DNA from: Actinoallomurus purpureus
GTDB taxonomy: Bacteria; Actinomycetota; Actinomycetes; Streptosporangiales; Streptosporangiaceae
Reading direction: 5' to 3'
DNA: 64,000 bases
Assembly (NCBI RefSeq): GCF_024055795.1
Contig: NZ_JAMXMY010000018.1
Span: 1 to 64,000, forward strand
The position numbers and the translations under genes were made by a program. Positions 28,584 through 37,957 of the stretch are shown here, piece after piece. A model generated the notes under the pieces. The model was not told the origin of the DNA, did not search any database, and worked only from the letters and a program-made list of their open reading frames with translations. The stretch's first letter is position 1, and every line of letters starts with the position of its first letter.

Positions 28584-29165
28584 ATGAACAGCACAGAGAC
28601 CGTCGCCACGCGGAGCCCGCGACCTGTTGCCGGGCCGCGATGGGCACGGCGCGCGTGGCCGTTGGCGGCGGCCATCCTGATCGCCGGTGCCGGGCTCACG
28701 GGTTGCGGGGATTCCGGCGGCACATCGAGCGCCGCGAGCTCCGCGCCGGCCGGTTCGGGCGGCGGAGGCGCCGGCGCGGCCGGCGGGGGCTCGACGAAGG
28801 CGGTGAAGTACGCCGAGTGCATGCGCAAGAACGGCGTGCCGGAGTTCCCCGATCCGGCCCCCGACGGGCGGGTCATGCTCACCGGGAAGAAGGGAAGCGG
28901 GCTGGATCCTGAGTCGCCGCAGTTCAAGGCCGCCCAGCAGGCGTGCAAGGCATTCGCGCCGCAGGGAGCCGTCGGCGGGGGCCGGCCCGACCCGGCGATG
29001 CTGAAGTTCTCCCAGTGCATGCGGAAGAACGGCGTGCCCAACTTCCCCGACCCGAGCGGCGGGAAGCTCCTCATGAAGCAAGGTTCGGGCATCGATCCGA
29101 ACTCGCCGCAGTTCCAGGCCGCGCAGAAGACGTGCCAGAAGCTGCTTCCGGGCGGTACCCAGTGA
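28584..29165 (+). CDS. Lipoprotein with duplicated CMRKNGVP motif
   Basis: A 193-residue lipoprotein: lipobox LTGC with Cys41, then a Gly/Ser/Ala-rich linker. The mature part contains two similar halves, each starting with a CMRKNGVP-x-FPDP motif (about 79-90 and 137-148) and each followed by a GSG-[IL]-DP-x-SPQFQAAQ-x-[AT]C segment. Internal duplication with one Cys pair per half suggests two small disulfide-bonded domains. The GTGA overlap with the adaptor gene makes it the first gene of a four-gene efflux operon. Its role may be ligand capture or sensing at the cell surface, by context only. Confidence 0.85.
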   Translation: MNSTETVATRSPRPVAGPRWARRAWPLAAAILIAGAGLTGCGDSGGTSSAASSAPAGSGGGGAGAAGGGSTKAVKYAECMRKNGVPEFPDPAPDGRVMLTGKKGSGLDPESPQFKAAQQACKAFAPQGAVGGGRPDPAMLKFSQCMRKNGVPNFPDPSGGKLLMKQGSGIDPNSPQFQAAQKTCQKLLPGGTQ

Positions 29166-30372
29166 GTTCGGACGGCCCGGTGAGCACGCGCGTCTCCGGC
29201 CGGGAGGCCGAGACCGCCGGCGCGACCGTGCCCGACCGGGAACCGGTCGCGGTGCCCGAGCCTGCCAAGCCGCGGAGACGGCGGCGCCGGTTCGTGCGCG
29301 TCGGTGCCGCCGTCCTCGTCCTGGCGGTCGCGGCGGGCATCGCGGTCGCCGCGAAGCCGTTCGGCGAGGGGAAGAAGCCGGCCCCGCAGGCGGCCGGCGG
29401 GTCGTCGCTCGCCACCGTCCGGCGAGGTCCGTTGTCGTCGCAGGTCGACCAGAGCGGCACGCTCTCGCACGTCGCGCGCGACGACGGAACCCCCTACGCG
29501 GTCGTCAACCACGCCGACGGCATCTACACCTGGGTGCCGAGCACCGGCGACGACATCACGTGCGGGAAGGTCCTCTACTGGGCGGGGGACACTCCGGTGG
29601 TGCTGCTCTGCGGCACGTGGCCGGCGTACCGTGACCTGTCGGAGGGGGACAGCGGCAAGGACGTGCGCGAACTCAACCGCAACCTGGTGAAACTCGGTTA
29701 CGCCGACCGCTCCGAGCTCGACCCCGACTCGAAGTACTTCGGCTCGGCGACCGCAACGGCGGTCGAGAAGCTGCAGGACAAGATCGGCGCCGATGAGACC
29801 GGGTCGCTGAAGCTCGGCGCGGCGGTGTTCCTGCCCGGTCCGTTGCGGATCACCAAGGCGATGGCCAGGCTCGGGACGAACGCCAGGCCGGGAGAGCAGG
29901 TCGTGCAGGCGACGTCGACCGAACGCGAGGTGACCGTACAGCTGGACGCCTCACAGCAGTCCCAGGTGAAGGTCGGCGACAAGGTACAGATCATCCTGCC
30001 GGACAACCGGACGACGTCCGGGAAGGTCGGCCGGATCGGCGCGGTGGCGAGCTCATCGGGTGACAAGGACTCCGAGTCGGCCGGCGCCACCATCCCGGTG
30101 TACGTGACCCTCCGGCACCCCAAGGACGCGGGCACGCTCGACCAGGCGCCCGTCCGGGTGCAGATCACCACCGCCGGGGTGAAGGACGCGCTGATCGTGC
30201 CGGTCACCGCGCTGAGCGGTCAGGCCGGTGGCGGCTATTCGGTGGAGAAGGTCGACTCCCGAGGGGTGCACGGCGTCGTGCCGGTCACGCTGGGGCTGTT
30301 CGACAACGCGGACGGTCTCGTCCAGGTGTCGGGGAACCTGTCCGAGGGCGACCGAGTGGTGGTGCCCGCCTC

Positions 30373-30376
<4 letters not shown>
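29162..30376 (+). CDS. Periplasmic-adaptor-like protein with peptidoglycan-binding domain
   Basis: A 404-residue HlyD/MacA-like adaptor starting at a GTG (29162) that overlaps the lipoprotein stop. A cytoplasmic Arg-rich tail (PKPRRRRRRF, near 40) precedes a membrane anchor (about 45-64). A PG_binding_1 domain is visible at about 160-210 (LSEGDSGKDVRELNRNLVKLGY and ATAVEKLQDKIG). The C-terminal part (VQVSGNLSEGDRVVVPA) has the beta-barrel/MP domains of RND/MacB adaptors. In a Gram-positive, it probably links the ABC permease to the wall. It is coupled by ATGA overlap to the ATPase gene. Confidence 0.88.
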
Positions 30377-31160
<784 letters not shown>

Positions 31161-31164
<4 letters not shown>

Positions 31165-32387
31165 CCGCCCCGGTCCCCGCCCGGCTCAGGCTCGGCGACC
31201 AGGCGCGCGTGGCGAGCGTCGGGCTCCGGGCCCGGCGGCTGCGGTCGGCGCTGTCGGCGCTCGGGATCGCGATCGGCACGGCCGCGATCGTCGCGGTGCT
31301 GGGATTGTCCTCCTCGTCCCAGGCCGGGCTGCTGCACGAGATCGACCGCCTCGGCACGAACCTGCTGACGGCCAAGAGCGGTCAGGGCTTCTCCGGGAAG
31401 GCGGCCCAGCTGCCTCTGGAGGCGCCCGCGCGGATCTCGCGGCTCACGGCCGTCGAGCAGGTGGCCGACACGGCCACCGTCGAGACGGCGAAGGTCTACC
31501 GCAGCCCGCTGATCCCGCCGGTCAGCACCAACGCGCTCACGGTGCGGGCGACCAGCCTCAACCTGCCGGCGGTGATCGCCGCCGGCGTCGCTCAGGGACG
31601 CTGGCTGAACTCCGCGACCGCGACGAAGCCCGTCGTGGTCCTCGGCGCGGTCGCCGCGCAACGGTTGGGCATCGACGGTGTCCACTCGGGGCAGCGGATC
31701 TGGCTGGGCGGCCAGTGGTTCTACGTCGCCGGGGTCCTGGGGCCGGCGGTGCTGGCACCCGACATCGACACGAGCGCCCTGGTCGGCTACCCGGCCGCCC
31801 AGCGCTACCTCGATTACACGAGCATCGCCGGCGGCAAGGCGGCGAACGGGCCGCCGAGCACGGTGTACGTCCGGTGCGCGACGAGCCAGGTGAACGCGGT
31901 GCACGAGGTCCTGGCCCAGACCGCCGACCCCGAGTCGCCGAACGAGGTCGACATCAGCCAGCCCTCCGACGCGCTCACCGCCCGCGCGGCCGCGAGCGGG
32001 GCGTTCAACAGTCTGTTCCTGGGCCTCGGTGTCGTCGCGCTGATCGTGGGTGCGGTCGGGGTGGCCAACATCATGATCATCTCGGTGCTCGAACGCCGCT
32101 CGGAGATCGGGCTCCGCCGCGCACTCGGCGCGACGAAGGGGCAGATCCGCACCCAGTTCCTGTCCGAGGCGATCGTGCTGGCCTTCCTCGGCGGCGCCGT
32201 CGGCGTGGCGGCCGGCGTCCTGGCCACCGCCATCTACGCGACGACCAAGCACTGGGCGGTCGTCATCCCCACGGAGGCATGGGCGGGTGGCATCGGCTCC
32301 GCCATCCTGATCGGCGCCATCGCCGGCCTGCTCCCGGCCCTCCGCGCCTCCCGCATGCCCCCGACCGAGGCGCTGCGCACGGTCTGA
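31161..32387 (+). CDS. MacB/FtsX-like ABC transporter permease
   Basis: A 408-residue permease with the type VII topology. One N-terminal segment (SALSALGIAIGTAAIVAVLGL, about 32-52) is followed by a large extracytoplasmic domain of about 230 residues. Three C-terminal segments begin near 290 (LGLGVVALIVGAVGVANIMIISVLERRSEIGLRRALGA). The family signature ERRSEIGLRRALGA is intact. It ends in ASRMPPTEALRTV, as typical MacB permeases do. It closes the lipoprotein-adaptor-ATPase-permease operon, which is followed by a hairpin terminator. The likely job is export or extraction of antimicrobial or cell-surface molecules. Confidence 0.94.
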
Positions 32388-32398
32388 CCTGTACGGCA

Positions 32399-32445
32399 GT
32401 GATCGCCGAGAGGCCCCTCATACCGACGTGGCTCTCGGCGATCAC
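32399..32445 (+). terminator. Terminator of the efflux operon
   Basis: Perfect 14-bp arms (32399-32412 GTGATCGCCGAGAG and 32432-32445) with a 19-nt loop, starting 12 bp after the permease stop. The arm begins TGATCG-CCGAG, close to the arms at 33662 and 34621. Confidence 0.8.
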
Positions 32446-32533
32446 GTGCCGGCAACCATGCGTTCATGATCCATTGGTGCGGGGGACGCCGCACGTTCAT
32501 GCCGAGGTTCTCGATCATAAACAGACTCCTGTC

Positions 32534-33028
32534 ATGAAAAAGATCCCCTTCACCAGGCGGTTCGCCGCCGCAGCAGCAGGCGCCGCCACCGTGGCCATGG
32601 TGGGCGCAGTGGTCCCGGCGGCCCCGGCGAACGCCGCGGCCGTCTACTGGACGTTCCAGAATCGGCAGACCGGCAAGTGCCTGACCGCCGGTTCGACCGA
32701 CGTCGTTTGGGCCGCCTCCTGCAACGGCTCCTCCAGCCAGCAGTGGGACTGGATCGCCAGCAATTTCAGCGGATGGCAACTGCTCAGGAGTCGGTCCACC
32801 GGGCTCTGCCTGCGCACGGACGCGCAGACCACGAAGAATGCCACGTGGCAGAGCGCCTGCGACCGCAACGCCACCGGTGAGCTTTTCTTCTACTACGCAG
32901 ACCTGCAGGAATTGACCACTGCGAACGAGTACTACCTCGCGATGGACCCCGGCAGCTCGGGCGGCGTCTACACCACGTCGTACTTCGGGGACGGTAACTA
33001 CGCCTACTGGTACGGCACCCACACCTGA
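32534..33028 (+). CDS. Secreted ricin-B-like lectin-type protein (tandem copy 1)
   Basis: A 164-residue exported protein with a signal peptide ending PANAAA (about residue 36). The mature part looks like one beta-trefoil-type RICIN domain: NRQTGKCLTAGS, then CNGSSSQQWDW (QxW motif), GLCLRTDAQTTKN and CDRNATGELFFYY. Four cysteines are spaced as in ricin-B repeats. It is the upstream member of a tandem pair with the gene at 33167; the two share the signal-peptide start MKK-x-PFTRRFAAAAA and the ending YWYGTHT. Carbohydrate binding is likely from the family, but the third QxW is unclear. Confidence 0.82.
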   Translation: MKKIPFTRRFAAAAAGAATVAMVGAVVPAAPANAAAVYWTFQNRQTGKCLTAGSTDVVWAASCNGSSSQQWDWIASNFSGWQLLRSRSTGLCLRTDAQTTKNATWQSACDRNATGELFFYYADLQELTTANEYYLAMDPGSSGGVYTTSYFGDGNYAYWYGTHT

Positions 33029-33074
33029 TCGCGCCCTGTACTCTCCCGATGGGCGGCCTTTCCGGCCCGCCGAA

Positions 33075-33115
33075 ACTCCCGTATAGATCATGGAGTTCAT
33101 GATCTATACGGGAGT
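33075..33115. terminator. Hairpin between the tandem lectin-like genes
   Basis: Perfect 18-bp arms (33075-33092 ACTCCCGTATAGATCATG and 33098-33115) with a 5-nt loop. It is AT-richer than other hairpins here. It lies 46 bp after the first lectin-like gene and before the second, so it probably separates their transcripts. Confidence 0.8.
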
Positions 33116-33166
33116 GCGACACCTAACGGTAATGGCGATTTTCTTGATCGCCCACAGACTCCTCGC

Positions 33167-33646
33167 ATGAAGAAGCCCCCCTTCACCAGGCGGTTCGCCG
33201 CCGCAGCGGCCATCGCCACGGCGGCCGTGACCTGCGTCGCGACCCCGGCGCATGCCGACACGTTCTGGACGTTCAAAAACCGGCAGACGGGTAAGTGCCT
33301 GACCTTCGGCACGTCCAGTGTGTGGGCCACCTCTTGCAACGGCTCCACCAACCAGCAGTGGGACTGGGTGCCCAGCAACTACGACAACGGTTTCGACCTG
33401 CTCAGGGCCAGGGGCACCGACCAGTGCCTGCGTACCGACAAGAAGACCTCGAAGAACTCCACCTGGCTGAGCACCTGCGACCGCAACGCCTGGGGTGAGC
33501 TGTTCCAGTACCAGTACTCCACGCAGGCATTCGTCACCGCGGATTTCTACTACGTCACGATGGACCCCGGCAGCTCGCAGGGCGTCTACACCGAGTCGCC
33601 AACGCCCGGCGGCTACTACAGCTACTGGTACGGCACCCACACCTGA
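33167..33646 (+). CDS. Secreted ricin-B-like lectin-type protein (tandem copy 2)
   Basis: A 159-residue paralog of the gene at 32534, with the same order of motifs: signal peptide ending PAHAD, NRQTGKCLTFGT, CNGSTNQQWDW, QCLRTDKKTSKNS, CDRNAWGELFQYQ and the shared C-terminus YWYGTHT. Divergence is spread evenly, so the duplication is not recent. It is followed by a hairpin at 33662. A more distant single-domain relative is at 57130. Confidence 0.82.
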   Translation: MKKPPFTRRFAAAAAIATAAVTCVATPAHADTFWTFKNRQTGKCLTFGTSSVWATSCNGSTNQQWDWVPSNYDNGFDLLRARGTDQCLRTDKKTSKNSTWLSTCDRNAWGELFQYQYSTQAFVTADFYYVTMDPGSSQGVYTESPTPGGYYSYWYGTHT

Positions 33647-33661
33647 TCAACCGCGGCTCCA

Positions 33662-33711
33662 TGATCGTCGAGGATCCTCGTCGTCGGAGCGACGAAGATC
33701 CTCGACGATCA
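33662..33711. terminator. Hairpin A bracketing the HTH-fusion gene
   Basis: Arms 33662-33683 and 33690-33711 (22 nt, one mismatch) with a 6-nt loop. The outer stem is TGATCGTCGAGGAT. It is followed by ACGTCATCCCCACT, which is nearly repeated after hairpin B at 34621-34670. It lies 16 bp after the second lectin-like gene and probably terminates it. Confidence 0.8.
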
Positions 33712-33784
33712 CGTCATCCCCACTCCGCACCTCCCGCATCCCCCCACGGCGTTGCGAACGGTCTGACCCTGATCGCCCGGGAGA

Positions 33785-33879
33785 GCCGTACGAAAGACTC
33801 GGCGATGAACCTCGCGGCGGGCTACCTCGTCCCAATCGGACGGCTTTGAGCAGGGCGTTCACCGAGTCTTTCGTACGGC
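33785..33879. repeat. 18-bp perfect inverted repeat with 59-bp spacer
   Basis: GCCGTACGAAAGACTCGG (33785-33802) is the exact reverse complement of 33862-33879. The whole unit is about 95 bp, with no gene inside. It could be a small miniature-element-like unit or a long-range RNA structure upstream of the gene at 33951. No target-site duplication is evident. Confidence 0.6.
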
Positions 33880-33950
33880 CCTCCACCTCATGGCCGGCGT
33901 GCCGGTTCTCTGGCCAGTCGGTACCCGCCGGCCGGCCAGGGACGGCTACC

Positions 33951-34610
33951 GTGACCGATGGTGGTACCGGAACACCGAATGCATCGCTGAAGGATTTGCT
34001 CGAACAGCTCGGGTGGCGTCCCGAAACCCTCGCCCGCCGCATAAAAGCCGCTCTCTCCGCGATACCAGGGGAAAATCGTCAACTGCATGACAAAACCCCG
34101 TACCGATGGATCAACCGCGGCGAGGTCCCCCATGCGCCGGTCCCCGAAATCGTCCTTTGGCTCCTGGCGGAGGCCACCGGACGTGACCTGACGTTCGACC
34201 AGGTGTGGCCGCGCGGAGCTACCTACTTCGTGACCGGCAAGATGCACCTGCGCTTCACACCGACCGGCCGGAACACCGCGATCGTCATCCAGTGCACCCC
34301 CGGGTTCAACGCCCGGCAGAAGGCGGGGAACTCATCGGCCTCGGGAGACTGTCAGCGGGTCCCCCACCTCCCCGGTCACGTGACGCTCAGTGAGCCGGGA
34401 AGCGGATACCTCCCGCCGGGAGAGCCGGTGGACCTGGAGGCCGCGGTCGTCCCGACCCGGGACCTGAGTCAGGTGACCCTCGACGAGTCCGTGCAGCCCG
34501 AGGACGGAAAGCGCATGACAATCGACCAGTACCTCGCCAAGAACCCGGTAGGAAAGGCCACCTGGTCGATCGCCGTCTACAGCGGCACATGCAAGGCCGA
34601 CTGCCCCTGA
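33951..34610 (+). CDS. HTH-like N-terminal region fused to an unknown C-terminal domain
   Basis: A 219-residue protein; the GTG at 33951 is chosen because the recognisable domain begins there. Residues about 10-90 (LKDLLEQLGWRPETLARRI through TPYRWINRGEVPHAPVPEIV and ending LTFDQVWP) match the N-terminal region of many streptomycete regulators that read a short HTH followed by a DQVWP-type boundary. These are usually followed by helical repeats. Here, residues 91-219 are different: they look beta-rich, with QCTPGFNARQ, DCQRVPHLPGHVTL, and a C-terminal CKADCP. No signal peptide or membrane segment is seen. The gene is bracketed by related hairpins at 33662 and 34621. Codon bias is coding-like throughout. 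The function is unknown; a broken fusion is possible. Confidence 0.6.
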   Translation: MTDGGTGTPNASLKDLLEQLGWRPETLARRIKAALSAIPGENRQLHDKTPYRWINRGEVPHAPVPEIVLWLLAEATGRDLTFDQVWPRGATYFVTGKMHLRFTPTGRNTAIVIQCTPGFNARQKAGNSSASGDCQRVPHLPGHVTLSEPGSGYLPPGEPVDLEAAVVPTRDLSQVTLDESVQPEDGKRMTIDQYLAKNPVGKATWSIAVYSGTCKADCP

Positions 34611-34620
34611 GCCGTTGCGG

Positions 34621-34670
34621 TGATCGTCGAGAATCCTCGTCGACGGAGAGCCGAAAATCCTCGACGATCA
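34621..34670. terminator. Hairpin B bracketing the HTH-fusion gene
   Basis: Arms 34621-34639 and 34652-34670, with a perfect 11-bp outer stem (TGATCGTCGAG) and mismatches inside. The flank ACGTTATCCCCACT differs by one base from the flank of hairpin A. It lies between this gene (ends 34610) and the convergent GH74 (ends 34747), so it may act as a bidirectional terminator. Confidence 0.75.
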
Positions 34671-34746
34671 CGTTATCCCCACTGCGGGCCCACGATTCCG
34701 GCGGCCGGCCGGCACTTCGCTGGCCGGACGCTCCTCGTACTGCCGG

Positions 34747-37056
34747 TTATCCGGTCGTACGGTCGCCGTAGATGATGCCTCGGCCGTTGGTGGCGACGTA
34801 CACCCGGCCGTAGACGCGGGGGTCGCCGGTGATGGCGGCACCGATGTTGCCCCACTGGTGGGCGTCGTCGTTGATGCGGACCCAGGTGGCTCCGGAGTCG
34901 TCGGACCGGAAGATGCCGCGCACGCCGCCGATCTTGGCGATGACGTACAGCGCCGGGTAGGTCTTGCCGGTGGCGGCCTTGCCGAAGCCGACGTTGTCGG
35001 CCTCCTGGACGCTCGACAGCTTCGTGAACGTCGCGCCCGAGTCGGTCGAGTGCCACAGGCCGTACGTCGAGCCGGAGCCGCCGGCCAGCCAGATGTCGCC
35101 CTCGTGCCCGGCGACCGCCTTGAACCGTCCCGATGACGGCAGCCCGGTCGCGGCGGTCGCCGTGAAGGTCGCGCCGCCGTCCGTGCTGACGTAGAAGCGT
35201 CCGCCGGAGAAGCCGTAGAACTTCTTCGGGTTCACCCGGTCGGAGGCCACCCGTGCGCCGGACGGGATGCCGGACGAGGCGGTCCAGGAGTTGCCGAAGC
35301 CCACCGAGTAGTACACGCCCGTGCCGTCGGGGCTCCACACGAACCGGCCGCCGTCCGCGGCCGCCGCGACCGTGCCGCCGCCGGTCACGCCCGACGGCTC
35401 GTTGCCCTGCCACCAGTTCGCGCCGCCGTCGGTGGAGAAGCCGATCCGGTTGACGTTCGGGCTGGCGGACTTGTCGACGTTGCCGACGCGGACCATCCAG
35501 CCGGGATTGGTCTCGGCGTAGTCGAGGCTCGTCGTGGTCGTCAGGTTCGGCTGGGTGTACATCATCGACGGGATCGCGTCGAGGTCGGTGTGGCGGAAGC
35601 CGCCGATGTCGCCGAGGGCCGACAGCAGGTGCGCGTCGCCGGAGGGCGGGCTGATCAGGTCGTTGACCGCGGTCTCCTCCAGGCCCTTCACCATCGGCTT
35701 GATGGCGATCTGCTTCCCGGCGTCCCAGTCGGTCAGGTTCGTCGTGCCGTAGATCGTGGCGCCCGTGCCGTACATCATGCGCGCGGAGTTGAACGGGTCG
35801 ATCTCCAGTCCCTCGGTCATCCAGCCGAGCTTGGGCGTGACCTCGGGCGGCTGCGGGTTCGCGCCGAACGTCAGCCACGGCACCGACGACACGTCCATCG
35901 TGTAGCGGAACGTGCGGTTCGGGTAGCTGCTCCAGTCCCAGACGCGGGTCCACGTCGCGCCGCTGTCGGTGCTGCGCCAGATCATCGTGTCCGGCCACCA
36001 GGAGCTGTAGCCGGTCACCATGAGGGTGCCGGGGTGCTGCCGGTCCACGGTGAGCCCGCTGTAGCCGTAGTAGTTGTCGCCGCTGGAGGCCGGGATCGGG
36101 CTGATCTCGGTCCACGCGCCGGTCGCGGTGGTGTAGCGCCACACCTGGCCCTTCGACCCGTCGTACGGGCCGCCCTTGTCGCTGGTCGCGATGTACAGGT
36201 AGCCGTTGGTCGTGTCGAGCACGCCCTTGTGAGCCAGGTAACCGGTCGGCTGACCGGCGACGCGCTGCCAGGTGGAGCCCCCGTCGGTGGTGCGGTAGAC
36301 GGTGTTCTGCGGGTCCGCGACGCCGACGTAGATGGTCTTGGTAGCGCTGCCCGAGCTGCCGGTGCGCTTGTCGAACGTCACCCACACGACGCCCTGGTTG
36401 TCGCTGAGGTAGCCGGAGGAGTCGCTCGGGTCCTGCTTGTACGTTCCGGGGTTGGGGAAGGACGTGACCTTGGCCCAGGTCGCGCCGTAGTCAGTGCTCT
36501 TCCACAGGCCGTTGCCGCTCGGGGCGCCGAGGTAGAGGACGCCGTCCTGGTTCGGGTCGACGGCCAGGCGCTCGCCCATGCCCCGGCCGGGCATGTTGCC
36601 GCCCAGTTTGAACGGCAGTGCGGTGGCGGTCCAGCTGTCGCCCTTGTTCGTGGAGCGCAGGATGGCGCCGTTGTTCGGGTCCCAGCTGTTGGTGTACATC
36701 CCGGCGGCCACGTACACGCGGTTCGGGTCGACGGGGTCGGTGGCCACACTGGCGGCCCCCATCCACCCCCAGTTCGTCCAGCCGATCGAGTCGAGCAGCG
36801 GCGTCCACGAACCGGCGGCCTGGTTCCAGCGGTACACGCCGCCGATGTCGGTGCGGGCGTAGATGAGGTTCGCCTGCGACTGGTTGAAGACGATGCTCGG
36901 GACGAACCCGCCGCCCCCGATCTGGACGTTGCGCCAGGTGTACGACTCCGCGGCGGAGGCCGCGCCGCCGGCGGCGACCTGACCGACGAGACCCGCCAGG
37001 ACCATGATCGCGGCCGCCAGCGCGGCCGTGAACGCGCCGACCGGATTCCTGCGCAT
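34747..37056 (-). CDS. Secreted GH74 family xyloglucanase
   Basis: A 769-residue exported endo-glucanase that cuts xyloglucan. The ATG at 37056 follows GAGGAG and opens a signal peptide ending GAASAAES. Two seven-bladed propellers are evident from many repeated STDGG-ATW motifs (for example TDYGATWAKV, TDGGSTWQRV, TDSGATWTRV, TDGGANWWQG). The general-acid Asp pair is expected in the N-terminal VAAGMYTNSWDPNNGAI and the C-terminal half. No CBM is attached, unlike many streptomycete homologs. A LacI-like box GGCAGCGCTTCC (37074-37085) lies just upstream, similar to the transporter operator. It adds hemicellulose capacity to GH10, GH30 and the LPMO. Confidence 0.95.
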   Translation of the reverse strand: MRRNPVGAFTAALAAAIMVLAGLVGQVAAGGAASAAESYTWRNVQIGGGGFVPSIVFNQSQANLIYARTDIGGVYRWNQAAGSWTPLLDSIGWTNWGWMGAASVATDPVDPNRVYVAAGMYTNSWDPNNGAILRSTNKGDSWTATALPFKLGGNMPGRGMGERLAVDPNQDGVLYLGAPSGNGLWKSTDYGATWAKVTSFPNPGTYKQDPSDSSGYLSDNQGVVWVTFDKRTGSSGSATKTIYVGVADPQNTVYRTTDGGSTWQRVAGQPTGYLAHKGVLDTTNGYLYIATSDKGGPYDGSKGQVWRYTTATGAWTEISPIPASSGDNYYGYSGLTVDRQHPGTLMVTGYSSWWPDTMIWRSTDSGATWTRVWDWSSYPNRTFRYTMDVSSVPWLTFGANPQPPEVTPKLGWMTEGLEIDPFNSARMMYGTGATIYGTTNLTDWDAGKQIAIKPMVKGLEETAVNDLISPPSGDAHLLSALGDIGGFRHTDLDAIPSMMYTQPNLTTTTSLDYAETNPGWMVRVGNVDKSASPNVNRIGFSTDGGANWWQGNEPSGVTGGGTVAAAADGGRFVWSPDGTGVYYSVGFGNSWTASSGIPSGARVASDRVNPKKFYGFSGGRFYVSTDGGATFTATAATGLPSSGRFKAVAGHEGDIWLAGGSGSTYGLWHSTDSGATFTKLSSVQEADNVGFGKAATGKTYPALYVIAKIGGVRGIFRSDDSGATWVRINDDAHQWGNIGAAITGDPRVYGRVYVATNGRGIIYGDRTTG

Positions 37057-37073
37057 CGACGGACTCCTCTCTC

Positions 37074-37085
37074 GGCAGCGCTTCC
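37074..37085 (-). promoter_or_regulatory. LacI-like operator candidate before GH74
   Basis: GGAAGCGCTGCC (minus strand), with the palindromic core AGCGCT, lies 18 bp upstream of the GH74 start. It shares GGAAGCGCT with the operator at 10935-10946. Position in the leader suits repression by a roadblock mechanism. Confidence 0.5.
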
Positions 37086-37259
37086 GGGAGGCGAGCACAC
37101 AGACTGCCGATCAAGGACGACGCTCACACTGGCGTGTCGCGACCGTCAACGATTCGATGCGCCGTTCGACGGCCTTTCACGAAGGGCCGGCGCGACCAGC
37201 GGAAACGGGCATGAAACGCGTGTCATCGCGGACGTCGTTCGACCATACGGGGGCCGCGG

Positions 37260-37847
37260 TCAGGCCGGCTGGTCGGCCGCGCGCCGGGGGCTCTGGAAGA
37301 CGCGGACGATGTCGCTCATGCGCTCGGTCATGACCTCTTCGGCCCGCTCGACGTACCGCTTGCGCCCTGCCCGGTGCTGCGCCCAGGCGGGGGCGGGCGG
37401 GGCGTTGCGGAGCGCCGCGTGCCAGCGGCCGGTCAGCTCGTCGAGCACCTGCCGTGCCTGCGTGAAGGCGTGGCCCGGCAGGTCGACCTCGCGGGACTGC
37501 CGCGCGGCCGTCTCCACCGATCGGTACGCCTTGGCGGCCTCGGCCGCCTGGTTCTCCTTGCGGCCGGGCGCGACCATGCTGATGACCGTGGTGAGCAGCG
37601 CGGCGGCCAGCGCCAGCCCTCCCGCGATGAGAGGGAAGCGGTCGCCGGCCAGCACGAGGCTGCCGGCCACCCCGGCGGACAGGACGGCGGAGGACCCCAG
37701 CCAGAGGTTGAGGACGCGCCAGATCTTCACCGTCTCGGCCTGGGCGCGCGCCGAGTGCGCGCAGTGTTCCTCGATCCGGTACAGCTCGGCGGCGACCGTC
37801 GCGCGCCACGCGGGTTCGGTTCCGCCGAAGAGTTCGTTGTCGACCAT
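37260..37847 (-). CDS. SLATT-like two-TM protein
   Basis: A 195-residue protein. An N-terminal helix (residues 10-40, RATVAAELYRIEEHCAHSARAQAETVK) is followed by two adjacent hydrophobic segments (about 47-68 and 72-92). A long helical tail follows with NQAAEAAKAYRSVETAARQ and the basic RKRYVERAEEVMTERMSDI. This helix-2TM-helix layout is that of SLATT-domain proteins, thought to be pore-forming effectors that work with nucleotide-sensing (SMODS/SLOG/CD-NTase) partners. No such partner is next to it, so a defence role is open; it may be a stand-alone membrane protein. Assignment is by pattern only. Confidence 0.65.
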   Translation of the reverse strand: MVDNELFGGTEPAWRATVAAELYRIEEHCAHSARAQAETVKIWRVLNLWLGSSAVLSAGVAGSLVLAGDRFPLIAGGLALAAALLTTVISMVAPGRKENQAAEAAKAYRSVETAARQSREVDLPGHAFTQARQVLDELTGRWHAALRNAPPAPAWAQHRAGRKRYVERAEEVMTERMSDIVRVFQSPRRAADQPA

Positions 37848-37957
37848 GGCGTTTCCCCTCGATTACTCGCCGATGATGACGCCGATGATTCAGCGGGTCG
37901 TGGCGGCGAGGAGAGGCTCCCGACGTAAAACGGGAACGCCCTTGACCGAGGAATGGA

